Assembly (NCBI GenBank): GCA_028015205.1
Contig: CM051517.1
Location: 60,821,455 to 60,885,454, forward strand
Source: Mytilisepta virgata
Taxonomy: Eukaryota; Mollusca; Bivalvia; Mytilida; Mytilidae
Direction of reading: 5' to 3'
DNA: 64,000 bases
Part shown: piece after piece, positions 35,700-47,575 of the stretch
How the letters are laid out: the number at the start of each line of letters is the position of its first letter
Numbering within the stretch: position 1 is the stretch's first letter
Position numbers and translations under genes: made by a program
Notes under the pieces: generated by a model
What the model was told of the DNA's origin: nothing
Seen by the model: only the letters and a program-made list of their open reading frames with translations
Databases searched by the model: none

Positions 35700-36960
35700 T
35701 TGCTAAAATTTTCCTATTCTTCTATAACGGTGATGAGATCAGAAATAAACACTGGAAAATTTCCTACAGCAATGTTCAGTGTAGTTTCATAACATTCCAT
35801 GAACCGTTATATCTGCACATTGCAAACATATTATGTATTACAAGCTCTGCTACAAGAAAAAATATTCACACATGTACGAGAATCTTGAGGACCTATCTCA
35901 AATTCAGTATTTAAAAACATTTTTCTGTAAAATCATGCAAGATTCAAATTTTTAGGTCAGAAATTAAAAATTGGAAACAACAAAATGAGTTAAAACGTAA
36001 GTTTGTTACGGTATAAGGTGTAATTGAGATGCCTGTCTTTCAAAAACTATGTTTAAGGCGTAATAATGCAATACAAGTACTTTATCTAATTTTTAATCAT
36101 TCTACATACGTGTAGAACATCATTATTCTACGTTCTTTTTTTTCTAAGCCATTATTATCTAGGTCATAATTATTTAGGCCATTATTCTCTATTGCATTAA
36201 CCCCCGTGTATCAAACAATACACCAATGTATTCTATGGTGGTGATTTTTGTACCAAAACCAAGTAGGTGGAATGTAAGAAACATATCAATAGAGCAACCG
36301 ATATGCTCATGACTTTTAAACAAACAATCAATAAGATGCAAAGTAATTATTTTAGAAATATATATTTCACTATACTATGGAATTTAATGCAAGAGATTTG
36401 CATATTCTGTCATCAGTTGTTTTCTAGATGGAAAAGGTTAGACCAGAAAAATAAATTAGAATGCTGAAAGCGGATTAAAAAATTATCGCAGATGACTGAC
36501 CCTAGAAAAATTTTAAAGTTGTTAAAAATATATATACATTTTGTACTCAGAACAAAACCAGATTTGATATTATCTGCTCCTGATATTTGGGTTATGGGAA
36601 ATTGGTGAATTAATCAATGTTTTTATGGCTAGTGTATTTCAACATCGGTCATCTCCAAACTCAAAATTATTAACATTTATCTTTTCTGCTGTTTTTGTTT
36701 TTTTTTATAAATAAATTATTAAATTTTATGAAAATTCAGAAATATCTCCCAAAGGGCAAAGCTCTGTCTTTTTGCTTCATTCTTTTGGACATTGTTCATA
36801 CTTTAATATGCTCTTCAACTTGTTTTTTTTATAATTGTTTTGGTGTTTTCAACATTTTAGGGCTTGACCACAACTAATGTGTCGTATAATGATGAAATGT
36901 GCACATCTTTTGCATCAAAATTGTTATCAAAGAATTTATCGTATAATGGCTTTTTGTTCG
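35700..36960. other. Intergenic DNA with a short interspersed repeat
   Basis: No gene seen. About 36,740-36,930 carries the repeat described at 39,370-39,595 (AAGGGCAAAGCTCTGTC..TTTTCAACATTTTAGGGCTTG..GAAATGTGCACATC). Confidence 0.45.
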
Positions 36961-37020
36961 TGCAAATCAAAAGGAATACAAATTTATTTCATCAGTTTAT
37001 TGTTCTATATTATCTGTACA

Positions 37021-37741
37021 TTAAATCTTGTAGCCAGTGAAGGTTGACCAATAATCACCATACATATACGCTCCCGTTTCAAGAAGCTTAATGAACACTT
37101 TGTCATTTGTTTTGATATGAACGACAGCACTTTGGGTACTTGAAAGGTTGTTTGGGAACTTAACTCCGTAACAGTGATTTTTAGCAAAATACTTTTCGTT
37201 AACTGTTAATGCTGTTGGAAAATCTTTGCCATTCGCACACAATGCAGTCCATGAGAAGTAGTATAAACCAGGTGATGGTGCTGTGAAGATGCCAGTTGAC
37301 GTATCGTACCTTCCACCAACATTTGTTTCTGCTATGTCAAATACCACAATATTACCACTTGCTATGTTAGAAAGATGTTTCGAACTCCTTGCCAAAAATC
37401 CAACTTTTTCACCATCTAAATAAAAAATAAAAGTAAATGCTTAAGATCGATTTTAAAACTAATTCAGTTAGAAAGTCAAATAAATTTAAACTGAATTTAA
37501 TCTAATTAGTCTTTTCAGACAAAATGTAATACTATATTTTCATAGAAACTCACATAAAGCAACTTAATTTCAACAGCATACCTTTATGATCACAATCACA
37601 TTTTCCATCATTGTTTTCTACCAGTTTCAGCTGATACTGTATACTCTTCATTAGGTTGGCATTTCTAGAACAGGATCTTTGTCCAAATACAGGTAATGTG
37701 AGCATCATCACAAGCAACTTGAATGTTGTCATGGTTGCCAT
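37021..37741 (-). CDS. Secreted C1q-domain protein (copy III), complete
   Basis: Two coding exons, 37,741-37,582 and 37,415-37,021, splice in phase 1 (AAAG|GTATGC donor, TTTAG acceptor) to about 184 residues. Residues 1-20 are a signal peptide ending PVFGQ. Residues 22-45 carry the Cys-Ser-Arg-NANLMKSIQYQLKLVE helix shared by all copies, and 48-50 a Cys-x-Cys pair. A C1q jelly roll of about 125 residues follows, with VVFDIAETNVGGRYD, GIFTAPSPGLYYFSW and the end YWSTFTGYKI. There is no collagen region, so it is a short secreted C1q-domain protein of the kind bivalves deploy in haemolymph as pattern-recognition lectins. ATG at 37,741 was chosen because it directly follows the acceptor; a second ATG three codons on is equally usable. 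Two poly(A) signals follow. It is the only copy here with every gene signal intact. Specific ligand unknown. Confidence 0.85.
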
Positions 37742-38276
37742 GCTTAAGTAATAAATACATTAGAATATTTAATTCTTCAGAAAATAAGCATTTAGTCTAG
37801 AAGATTTTAAATTGACAATTTTTCGCTGAAGAACGAGGTGCTTCTGTGTACGTAATTTTATCTCAATTAAGTCATACAACTTTTACTATTTTAAATTTTT
37901 ACAGTATATAATTAATTCTCTGATACTAATTTTGATGCACAAGATAAGCACATTTCGTCGATTTGCGACTCACCAGATGTACTCAAGGCCAAAATGTTGA
38001 AATCAAAACAATCATCCAAAAAGTTTAAGATCAGATCAAAATGATCAAAAGGGTAAAGTATTTTCTATGATATATGGGTGTAACAGTTTCTGATTTTATT
38101 TAGAAACGCATTTTTCGACGAACTGATGTCAGTTGGTGATATATATATAAGCTAGAAATTTGTACTCATATATTCAATTAAAATCAATAGATTCGTTTCT
38201 CATAATGATTATGCCGTGAACTTTGTGTGTTGTAAAAATTAAAATTTAGAAGGTGTGGAAGAACAAAATGGCATAC

Positions 38277-38450
38277 CTCATGCTATACTACAGCTTCCTC
38301 TGATGTTCTGATAGTTACAGATACTGTCTGACTGTTATTTTGATGTTTTTACACTATATAAAGATTTCACATGAGTAGAACCATCTGCTGCTGAAATATG
38401 ACACTTTGTTTCCGATATTTTCTAAAGGGAAATCACGCAAAATGCTACTC
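38277..38450 (-). promoter_or_regulatory. Promoter and non-coding first exon of C1q copy III
   Basis: On the minus strand: AGCATTTTGCGTGATTTC (about 38,429-38,447), TTTCAGCAGCAGATGGTTCT (about 38,377-38,396), TATA box TTTATATAG (about 38,355-38,363), then a leader from about 38,325 ending GAG at 38,277 before donor GTATGC. TTGCGTGAT looks like a bZIP (C/EBP or ATF-type) half-site composite. That reading is inference; the conservation with copies I and II is seen directly. Confidence 0.6.
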
Positions 38451-39179
38451 AGAGGTTTTGCTGATGTCATTCTTCTAACTGAAACTACGAAATTTGTCAT
38501 TTACAGTGTTTTTTTTTCTTTGTGCAGCGGTTTATGACTACTGACAATGCAAAATAAAATTAAGCAAAATAAATATTGGAAAATTTTCAAACAAATTATT
38601 TGACCGGTTACCACCCAATTATAACGGAATGGTATTAGACTTGTCGCTTTAGATTTTGTGTCCAAAAGACTTAAACTTGAATCAATATCGCCGTCATTAC
38701 AACAATCGAACCTTTTCTTAACTACATATAAACTTGAATATATTTTATAAACTTAAAACAGTTTATATTAAAACTTCGATATATGGAAAACATACATTTC
38801 CAAAGATATGTTAAACTATATCTTTTTCTTTTTGTATCACTGACACAAATTCTTCATCATGAAAACAGATTTTTTTTTAACTTTTTAGATAGAAAATGTT
38901 TGATGTGTTGTTGTTATATAAGATTAATGTTGTTGTCTTATACTTTGGATTAGATTAATACAAAGCCATTATGTTGTAGTCGTAAAGTCCCTTTTTATGT
39001 TTTCTTAATTTTTTTCTAATTATATATATAAAAAGGGCAATTTGGTGGAAGGTGTAAACTTTACCTATAGTTTATATTCAAAGAGATTTAAGAGATAGGT
39101 GTTATTTTTTTTTTTTTTTTTTTTTTTTTTGGCTCTTTTTTTTAAAGAAATACAAAACAACTAACGTGCATTTGATTTG

Positions 39180-39900
39180 TACGTTGTATTTCTTGACAGA
39201 ACGAAGTTACTGTCACATAACATTCTAAGACAAGGTTATGTTCAGACCCAAAATCGGATCTCTTGAAAATTTACAGTCGACATCAGGGTTTGATTGACCG
39301 ATATGAAGTTTCTCTCACTAAAAAGGATACATATCTTAAGTTTGATTTCCCATCTTAAAATTCACTGCTACAAAATTATGAAATTTGCGAAAACTAAAGA
39401 GTATCTTCCTCTTGTATAGCTGTCCTAAGATTGTTTTGGCATTATCCCTTTTGGTCATTTTGGAATTTTTGAATTTGCTCTTTAACTTTTTGTATTGTTG
39501 TTTCGGTTTTCAACATTTTAGGCCTTGAGAACAACTGATGAGTCGTAAATCGACGAAATGTGCACATCTTGTGCATCAAAATTTGTATCAAAGAAATGAC
39601 TCTTCACCCAACTTGACACTCGACTGGAATTTTCATCACTTGTTATGTGAGGGGTATCGATAACAAAGCACGACATACTTACCCTTTCGGATCACCTGAT
39701 GTCATTCACTTTTTTCTTTTGTTGGGGTGGGTACGTTGGCTGTCTTTTTCTGGTTCTCCTTGGTTAGCTATGTAATACTCCTTTGGTTGTGTCTTTGTTG
39801 TCCATTTGCTCAGTTTTCCTTTTGGATCAAACAAGGTTTTAAAATTAATTTCCCAACTGGTCGTATGCTAAAAGGCCCATGCCGCCATGTTTATTTCTTT
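39180..39900 (+). mobile_element. Retroelement tail (family A) split by a nested repeat
   Basis: 39,180-39,320 holds the polyprotein end region (GTCACATAACATTCTAAGAC, CAGTCGACATCAGGG, GATTGACCGATATGAAG). 39,600-39,720 continues with the tail series (CTTGACACTCGACTGGAATT, CGACATACTTACCCTTTCGG, ATCACCTGATGTCATTC). The piece between is another repeat, so the tail is interrupted. Confidence 0.5.
39370..39595 (+). repeat. Short interspersed repeat (CGACGAAATGTGCACATCTTG)
   Basis: The unit runs AGAGTATCTTCCTCTTGTAT, GATTGTTTTGGCATTATCCC, GAATTTGCTCTTTAACTTTT, TTCAACATTTTAGGCCTTGA, GTCGTAAATCGACGAAATGT, GCACATCTTGTGCATCAAAA. Other copies or partial copies: about 4,280-4,435, 10,150-10,220, 13,560-13,655, 18,850-18,910 and 36,740-36,930 on the plus strand; 6,630-6,700, 20,010-20,080, 37,915-38,060 and 42,705-42,790 on the minus strand. 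No tRNA boxes are evident. Confidence 0.7.
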
Positions 39901-42900
39901 TTACTCGGTATTTTCAGACAAGAAAATAGGAACTTGGCTTTGGCAGCAGTCTTGATTAGTGTTACAGATTATCGGACACAATGGGCATGGTATTATTTAC
40001 CCTGATATTGGACCCCATCAATTCCAAAATCAAAAAGTGATGAAAAAATTACTTTCAGCTTTCATTAACTACTCTTAGAATTTAGCATTTTAAGAAACAT
40101 ATTTTGTTTTCAACAAGAAGGTTCTGTAATCTCGAGAAAATGCTGTCAAAGATGGCTAATTGTGAAGAAATCAATGAAAGACTCATAAGTTGGATAATAA
40201 CTTGTGTTTTATCCCTTTTGTTATTTTTGAACAAATAAAATTAGTATAAACAAAAAAATCTTCACCATCATTTTAACATTCATCTTAATTTGCAACATAC
40301 ATGTATATGTATATACATCAAGTCATTTTTTGTCATGGACTGATAAAACTCCCTAGGTAGACATTACTACATGTTATAATGTCCAACAAAGACTGGGAAA
40401 ATGTTTTTTAGCAGCTTCTTGATGGGAATTCATGACATCATGATCTTAGTTTTAACTAATTTAAATCTAATAGTCGAAGGTACAGAATAACAGAAAACAT
40501 AAATAAATAACAGAAACAATATAACAGTTTCTATCCTTATTTTACTTAGATCCCGAGGGTGCAATGCATTCCCTTATCCTACATATTTCTGTTTGAATAA
40601 TAAATTTCCTCTCATTACAGACCGTAAAAAATAAAAGAAATAGATTGAAATAAGAAGACCGCCGTGAAAGAAAAAAATCATGCTACAAAACGAGGGATTC
40701 TAGAGAAAAACTAACATCATTATTGGAAAGTTCATATGCAATTTGTTATTATACTTAAAGTATAAAAATTGAAATGAAATTCAAAATGAGAATCGTGTAT
40801 TTTTTTTTTTTTTTTTTTTTCTTTTTATAAGCAATTTCTTTTTGAAATTTTCCGTCCAAATCCTGGAAGGTTGGTGTTTTCTTGACGTTTTGACATTATG
40901 ACGTCGACGAAATGTACTGTGACGTTACTTTTTGTGTCACATGATGTAACACTATAATAATTAGTCATGGTCTAAGATGTGAGATGGGACAATTCCACCC
41001 GAGGGTTCACATTTTCCAGTCAGAAACGAGAACTGTCCCAAACACATAGAAATGTGAGAAAAGGACATTCAACGTGGGTGTCTTACAATTGGCAAATGTC
41101 GTCTTCAACCGCTTCCGATAAGAGAAAACAATGTTACATCGTATGAGCAAATTTAACGTTATCAATTGTAATGCACGAGAAAGATTTCCTTAGGTAAGTG
41201 TGACACTCAAAAGTTCAAAATTATATAATATTTATCTGTTCAGAATACATTATGCCAGACTGGATTAAATTCATCTATTTTAGCGTTGTATTTCATTTAC
41301 ACATCCGCTTTGCAAAATAGATAACTTTATGTGTAAATCGTACAATTAGAGTAAATAAGTAGTAGTAATGTTTCTGTACGTAATTTACCATAAACCATTT
41401 CGACAGAACCTTATATTGACACCTCTGTAACCGGGGAACCGGCTACTAGATTGATGATGATAACGAGCTGCAACCCACGACCGGTTGCAGACGTTGGCGA
41501 TGCCAACGTTAGACAATGACTAGGACCTAGTCACTTGCCTGAGAATACTCGCTTTAACTCCACTGGTAGAATGAGACACAAGTCCTATGCAGTAGTTAAC
41601 AGTTTAATAATTCAGGATGGAATACATGTAGTTTCACAATTTTGAGCGGATGTTGTCAGTACGAATGCCTGACTCTCACTGAAGTTTGAACTTCAGAAAA
41701 CATTACTTAAATCAAGAATTTACAAGGTTACAATTTCATAATAGAAACGAGATTACCGAATGACAATGAAATAATACAATTAGCACTTAACGGATTAACA
41801 AAAGAATATAACAATAATCTGTCGCTTGAGTTTTAGGCTAAATAGCGCTAATTGAAATGACTAAAGAATTAATTATTCTTTACATAAGAAAACTTAAGAA
41901 TTATGTAAAGCTGTGATTTTATCTATTATTTACAAAAACAATTATCTAGAAAGAAATTTCCGACTTTGTGAAATATACTGACACTTAATTGTTACTCATA
42001 ACACAAAAAGCTTTATAAAGAAAAGTCGTTACGTGTTAATAAAATGACTTTGACGGACAAATATTGCAAATAAAATGATTTCGATAAAATAACAATTAGT
42101 TTAACAATATAATGACATTTTATGACCGAACAGTTTGTCTGTGAAAGTCCAAAGATATCAGATTTAAGAAAACTAATCCTTTTAAATAGTTTCAAATAAA
42201 GATGCACAATTTACACAAATTATCGCTATCACACCTCCATGACCTCTTTTCTGATGACATAAACTTATCTTTCATTAGTCAATTTATGCAGAATATTTCT
42301 ATATAGTCTTGTCATAAACTGTATGAAGATGTGCAATTAGGTTTTTAGAATATTGATTTTCAAAACTTGGTGGCCACATGGATCGAATTTCAAAAATTTT
42401 TAATTTAAGATAGTGACCTTATCTCCTCTCTTGTTTATCAATTTATGCATTTTATTGTTAAGTACTCTTGTCATTTTTCTATTTTCTAGATTTGTTATCC
42501 CTGCACTTTCAAAGAAAGTTTCTAAATTGTGGTATCTCCCCCGCCTGTCTGTCCGTCAGACTTTAATGGTTGTATTTTTTGTTAAACGTAGATATTCATC
42601 CGTTATTGTCGACTAAAAGATATACATGTACAATCTCAAAAGTAAAAATTTCTCCGCCGTAGAAATATGTCAAATTTAAAGTTGATATTTTATGATACAC
42701 AGTGTACCAATTTTTATACTCAAAATATACATATTTCGTCTTAAGACTCAATATGTTTGCTCAAGGCCAAAAATATTGAAACCCCAAAAATAACCAAAAA
42801 TCGTCGCAGAGCCGATTCAAAATGACCAGAGGCCAAGGACAGAATTGTGCACAAGGTAGATGTCCGACGTTTTATATTTTAATATTTTTGTAGCAGTAAA

Positions 42901-42979
42901 TAATAAAGTATCGTTTCAAATAATTTTATGTATTACTTAAGCTAGTTTTTATAACCTAACATCATTGATAATTATTAGA
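39900..42979. other. Intergenic DNA, no gene seen
   Basis: Contains T runs (39,104-39,130 just upstream and 40,801-40,822). A patch at 41,420-41,560 has higher GC. A repeat at 42,250-42,560 resembles 9,590-9,990 (TTTGTTATCCCTGCA..CAAAGTTT) and ends in a CTGTCTGTCCGTC run. Confidence 0.4.
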
Positions 42980-43720
42980 TGAAAGTAATGGCTACTGTAC
43001 CAAATTACTTGAAAATTACAGAAAGAAAACTATCTTTAGTCATTAGAATTGGATCTCCACACTATTTCAATTTTCCATTTCCAGGAATTAATATTCATGT
43101 TCCCATTAAAACATTAACGATTATAAATTGGATGTGTATAAAATATGTTACCTGTACTTCAAACATTGATTTTCATACAAACTCGTACATGTATGAGTAT
43201 TGATTGTTATCGAAATCATTGCATCCATACGTTTAAAGGGTGAATAAATGATAAAAGAAAAAAATTAAACTTCTACGTAACGCAAAAAAAAGTGTCATTT
43301 ATAGAAAAGATAACACAGTTCAAAACAAGTATTATTGTATAAATACATGTACAATATTTTTTAAAATCAAACTACAGGTTTAATTCGAGAAGGTCGCTAA
43401 TGGCAGAAATCATGCCATAAATTAATGAGACATTCGTTTTCTGTGATTTACCTGGGGAAAGAGGTATATACTAAAATCACTGGTCAATAAGGCAATATTA
43501 AAAAGTACCCGGAATTATATAGTAGTATATTTTTAAAAAGGAGTTGCGCTCATGTAGACACCAAAACGATCAAAGTTCATGGATTCTACCAACAAACAAT
43601 ACACATGATCCAAGATCACTTCCTTACCGTCCACTTCCTTAAAAAATTGCATAACAAAAAACATGCTTTGTTAATTCGACCTAACCTCCTGATATTTAGA
43701 GCCCTTTGATATTACTGCTT
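42980..43720 (+). repeat. Paralogous block of 13.68-16.18 kb (element-free)
   Basis: Ordered matches to the left region: GTAACGCAAAA (43,277 against about 13,990), GTTCAAAA (43,319 / 14,032), TTTTCTGTGATT (43,437 / 15,898), CTCATGTAGACACCAAA (43,550 / 16,000) and CCTGATATTTAG (43,687 / 16,158). The interval 14,130-15,830 has no counterpart here. A further fragment lies at 48,180-48,350. Confidence 0.7.
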
Positions 43721-45480
43721 ACAATCTTTGATGTTTATTTTTCTAAACTTACGAGGAGTCTAAGTCTCGATCACGTGTGTAGCTAATAAATTTTAATCCA
43801 GAAAAGAGCTGAAGGTATCCTGTTGAAGCCTGTTTGATTCTATAAATCAGAAGTTAGACTCTCCAATGACTTTTTTCATTAGCAGAACCGATGAAGTTAA
43901 TGTCAGATTCTTATGGCCTTTATTTGAAATTAGCTAAATGTGAAACTGAGAAATTTGCCAAATTTGTTCAAAACCCCAAATAATCGGTACTTATCAGTAA
44001 CAGTGCAAAAACACATATAATTCATTTCTACAAGTATGCTCATTTTAATTCAGAAATTCATAAATCCCAACTGCTTGATTTAGATGATGCCTTAGTGCTG
44101 TCTATTTTTATTTTGTATGAGAAATATCAATCTCAAGTTGAGAAGCAATCTATTTGAAAAATTGTTATTCAAATTTTCACAGAGGCAAAGCGTACAAGAT
44201 TAATTTGAGATTCGAAAAACATTTTTAATCTAGTTTATAACAATTCCTAATTTTATAAATGGAGTTTCCTATGACGTCACACTGACCACGCCAATTAAAT
44301 AACATTCCTTTGATATCAGAGAATCTCTCACCAAAAATTCGCATTGCACACAAAATTTTATACGGCACAATACTTTTTTTACTAAATGCGACCACTCAAT
44401 CTGTTAGCATTTAGGCCCGATGTAAAAAGGTTTTTGTTCGTTCTGAATGTATTATTACTGTTCAGGTTTACATCTGATTAATACTTTTGAAACAAGTTGA
44501 GTGTTTGTTTTAGGATGGAACAGAAATATTCTTCCGAATTTGCTTTATCAAATGTGTTCACTTTAAGAAAACCCAATTTTGAGTAAATCGTCAACTAATC
44601 TCTGTATGTTATGGCTAAACATTTGATTATATTATCCAAGAAAAACATTCGGTTATTAGTTTATCGAAGTACGGGGGACGGTACAGTCAATTATTAATGA
44701 AGGAATATCGGGTTTAGCGTCAATTTGACAGCCTTTTTCTTGCTGAACTTTGCCATTGCAGACGATCACATCGAAATATAGATTTGTCATTAAAAAATCT
44801 ACAAAGGTTTCATTTATGTTGTAATTATCATGATTTCACAAAGTACCTCTTAGACACGTCGATTAAACATAATTAAAGACATTTCAACAGTTTAGGTTTT
44901 AAAATAATGATAATATTGCCCTAAAGTTCCCCAAGAACTTGTAGGATATAGGCCAGGTCCTTAAGAAATTCTAGAATAAAGTCATAGTTTTTTTAATTTA
45001 GTACGCTCAAAATGTTTCTACATTTCAGTTTAAAAACTCCGTTCAGTCGCAAAATAACCACCCTCATGTTTTTCTTTGCTTCGTCATCGTTCATCAGACA
45101 TTTTGAGAGTTTTTTAACTTAAGTGAAGGTATACACAATGTGAAAATGTAACAGATCTAAGAAAAAAAATAGTATATCATACATTAAAAATAAAACATAC
45201 AAATACATAGACAAGAGATCATTATCAGTGGTTAATTGGATTACGGCCGCATTGATTTGTAATGATGACAAGAAACAGACACTGAAATACAAATGGCTGA
45301 TCATATTTATCTTAAAGAGTCAAGAAAAATACTGATCAAGTTAATTTCTTATTGTTTATATGGAACAAGAAAAACAAATCAAACATTAACTTCCTCATAC
45401 CCATTTTTTCTCACAAGAAAAAAAGGCGTTTAAATACTGAATATTAATTTAAAGTTATTTACGCATGCTGCACTCAGGAC
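43721..45480. other. Intergenic DNA, no gene seen
   Basis: AT-rich, no exon-like frame and no repeat recognised within the window. Confidence 0.4.
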
Positions 45481-45960
45481 ACAACAACAACGTTTGTCCG
45501 ATCGTTCGGGACCAACTGGTATGACCTGGGCACTTTTGCGATGGGAAAAGTAAAAAATAATGCCAATATGAAGTAACCAGAAGCATATTCATACTCATAG
45601 ATATATTACAATTTTAGCGAGAATAGAAATAATGTAAATGTCGGAGAAAAATACCTTAAGAATAAGGCATTGTGCAAATCCTAAAAGATGAAATGACAAA
45701 GAAAAAACACCGCAAACAAATATTGTAAAGATGCAACCAAAGTAGTAAACAATACAGAACAAGACGCCACTAAAAAAGCATCAGTCTATTGTTCTAAGTA
45801 ATGTGAACCCCACCAAAAACCGTCATTTACTTCAGTTTGCACGGAAGGTTAAGTATATCCTGAATTATATCTGTACTCATGTGTCACTTTTCGTTATATA
45901 GATGACCATCGACCATGGAATGTTGTCGAGATTCCAAGACTTTCCACATCTCATCAACCC
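45480..45960 (-). mobile_element. Retroelement tail (family A variant)
   Basis: Resembles 35,280-35,690: ACAACAACGTTTG at its start, GTCGGA.AAA.ATACC..AAG.AATAA.GCATTG, ACAAAGAAAAAACACCGC, AAGTAATGTGAACCCCACC and CACGGAAGGTTAAG. Diverged, no coding potential. Confidence 0.5.
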
Positions 45961-46034
45961 CTGTTAACTTGAAATAAAGGATACTATAGGTACATCATTA
46001 TTATATACTTTTGGTAGTTTGGATAAATTTAATA

Positions 46035-46245
46035 TTAATATGCTGTTGGCGTGGCCAATGATGCGAGCACCGCAATAGCCCTTTCCAGAAAGTCATTTCC
46101 GTTATCACGATTCTGAGTCTAAAATTATAATTTGAAGCAAGTTATTTCCCTTACTTGCGTTTCCGGCAAACGAAAATTTTTCTAGCGATAGTATGTAGCA
46201 CAATATGGCTGCCCCCATTATACAAAGACTTTTCTAAATGACCCA
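46035..46245 (-). repeat. Interspersed repeat, inverse copy at 62,300-62,590
   Basis: GCTGTTGGCGTGGCCAATGA, AATAGCCCTTTCCAGAAA, ATCACGATTCTGA, ATTATAATTTGAAGCAA and GTTTCCGGCAAACGAAA appear in reverse order and complement at 62,400-62,583. Confidence 0.75.
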
Positions 46246-46249
46246 TATG

Positions 46250-47575
46250 TAGAAAATGCATATGCTCTATAAGACATGTCATCCCCTCTGTGATCATGAC
46301 AAATGTTCTTCATTTGTAACCGAGGTGGTTCTTGAATATTTTAAAAACAGAATTTGATTGCTAGTTGATTTTTCTGTTCATATACAAAACTCTTTGAAAG
46401 TTATCGTTTATCATTACTTTTTGTTAAATGAGATGAAAATAAATATTGTATTAATTGGACATAAATATAGTTTTGGATTTTATCTAAAATATCTGTTTTT
46501 ACTTGGCATGTAATTACCATGCATATTTAAATGATTTGTTTGGTTACTTCCCTTGGTAAAGTGGTTTTGAGAGGTAAATATGTTTTAATGTTAATGAAAT
46601 AATTATATATTAAATTTCTGCTTTAAAACAAATCAAAATAAAGTTATATAAACGGCTTTAATATGAAATAAAAAGTTTAGGGCAACATACAGAAAATTTT
46701 GTAAGTTTAATAATATAAGAAACCAAGCTGTACAATTATTCATTTTTGTAAATGCTGTTGATTGATATAATGCCACATTTCTCTATGAACTTTTAACTAA
46801 TTACGTGGGATTTACATCTACCTATATGCTGATTAAGGGTGATTGTATTAAGAGTCTATATGGGAGATTTTAAATTTTAAACTTGGGAATCTTTTGATTT
46901 TTGACATGCCATTGTTAAGATTAATTACAATATCTAATAATTTTGACACTTTTTTCGGGATAAAATTTGAAATATGGTTTAGATTTAGGGACGAGATCAA
47001 AAGTTCAATGTAGCATAAAAAACTTAATTCACATAGTTTTTTCACTGAAACTAACTTACCCCCTTAACATAATTTGGGAAAAATTGATTGACCAATATGG
47101 GCATATGCTTTGAGAGTATACGTTTTGTATCATGGGTCCTGTTTCCTTAACAATGTATGTTTGTTCTGACATCACTTGAATCCGTATTTTTCAACCCGAA
47201 AATCGATGTCGGATAACAAAACTTGCAGCGATTTTTACCCCCACCCCCCAAACTATTTGAATTAAGTTTTTTATCCTACATTGAACTTTTGATCTCGTCC
47301 CTAAGTAAAGTACGATATTACCCAGAATGCAATATTATTGAATATATATATAAAAAAAAACAAGTTTTGAACATAATTTTTTTTTCATCTTTTGAATATA
47401 TATAAAAAAAATATTGCATATATATTTGTAAGTTTTGAACATAATTTTTTATTTTTTGAATGTAAATAGAAAAATATTGCAAATATATTTCATTGTATTT
47501 GTAAGTTTTGAACATATTTTTTAATCAATATTTTTTTTTTAATTTTGAAACGTTTGGCGTGCCATACAGGAAACC
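46250..47575. mobile_element. Second copy of the long-inverted-repeat element
   Basis: Matches 12,020-13,390: TCATCCCCTCT, GGTTCTTGAAT.TTTTAAAAACAGA, TTGCTAGTTGATTTTTCTGT, TTTTACTTGGCATGTAATTA, TTTGGTTACTTCCCTTGGTA. The right AT-rich arm (47,320-47,575) ends CGTTTGGCGTGCCATA. The left arm is missing and the family 46,035-46,245 repeat abuts instead. A MITE is nested at 46,988-47,301. Confidence 0.7.
46988..47301. mobile_element. 314-bp MITE with GGGACGAGATCAAAAG ends
   Basis: Inverted ends of about 50 bp: GGGACGAGATCAAAAGTTCA-ATGTAG continuing to TTAATTCA on the left; the reverse complement closes at 47,301. TA flanks both sides (46,986-46,987; 47,302-47,303). The equivalent place in the 12.7-kb copy (ATGGTTAAGATAAGTAAA) lacks it, which identifies an empty site. 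Confidence 0.8.

Larger units (their letters stand above)
36960..38705 (-). repeat. Duplicated C1q gene unit, copy III
   Basis: Inverted counterpart of 3,650-5,400. It contains, 5' to 3' on the minus strand, the conserved upstream blocks, TATA box, leader exon, an intron with a CGACGAAATGTGC-type repeat, the signal exon, a short intron and the C1q exon with AATAAA near 36,996-37,001. Confidence 0.8.
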
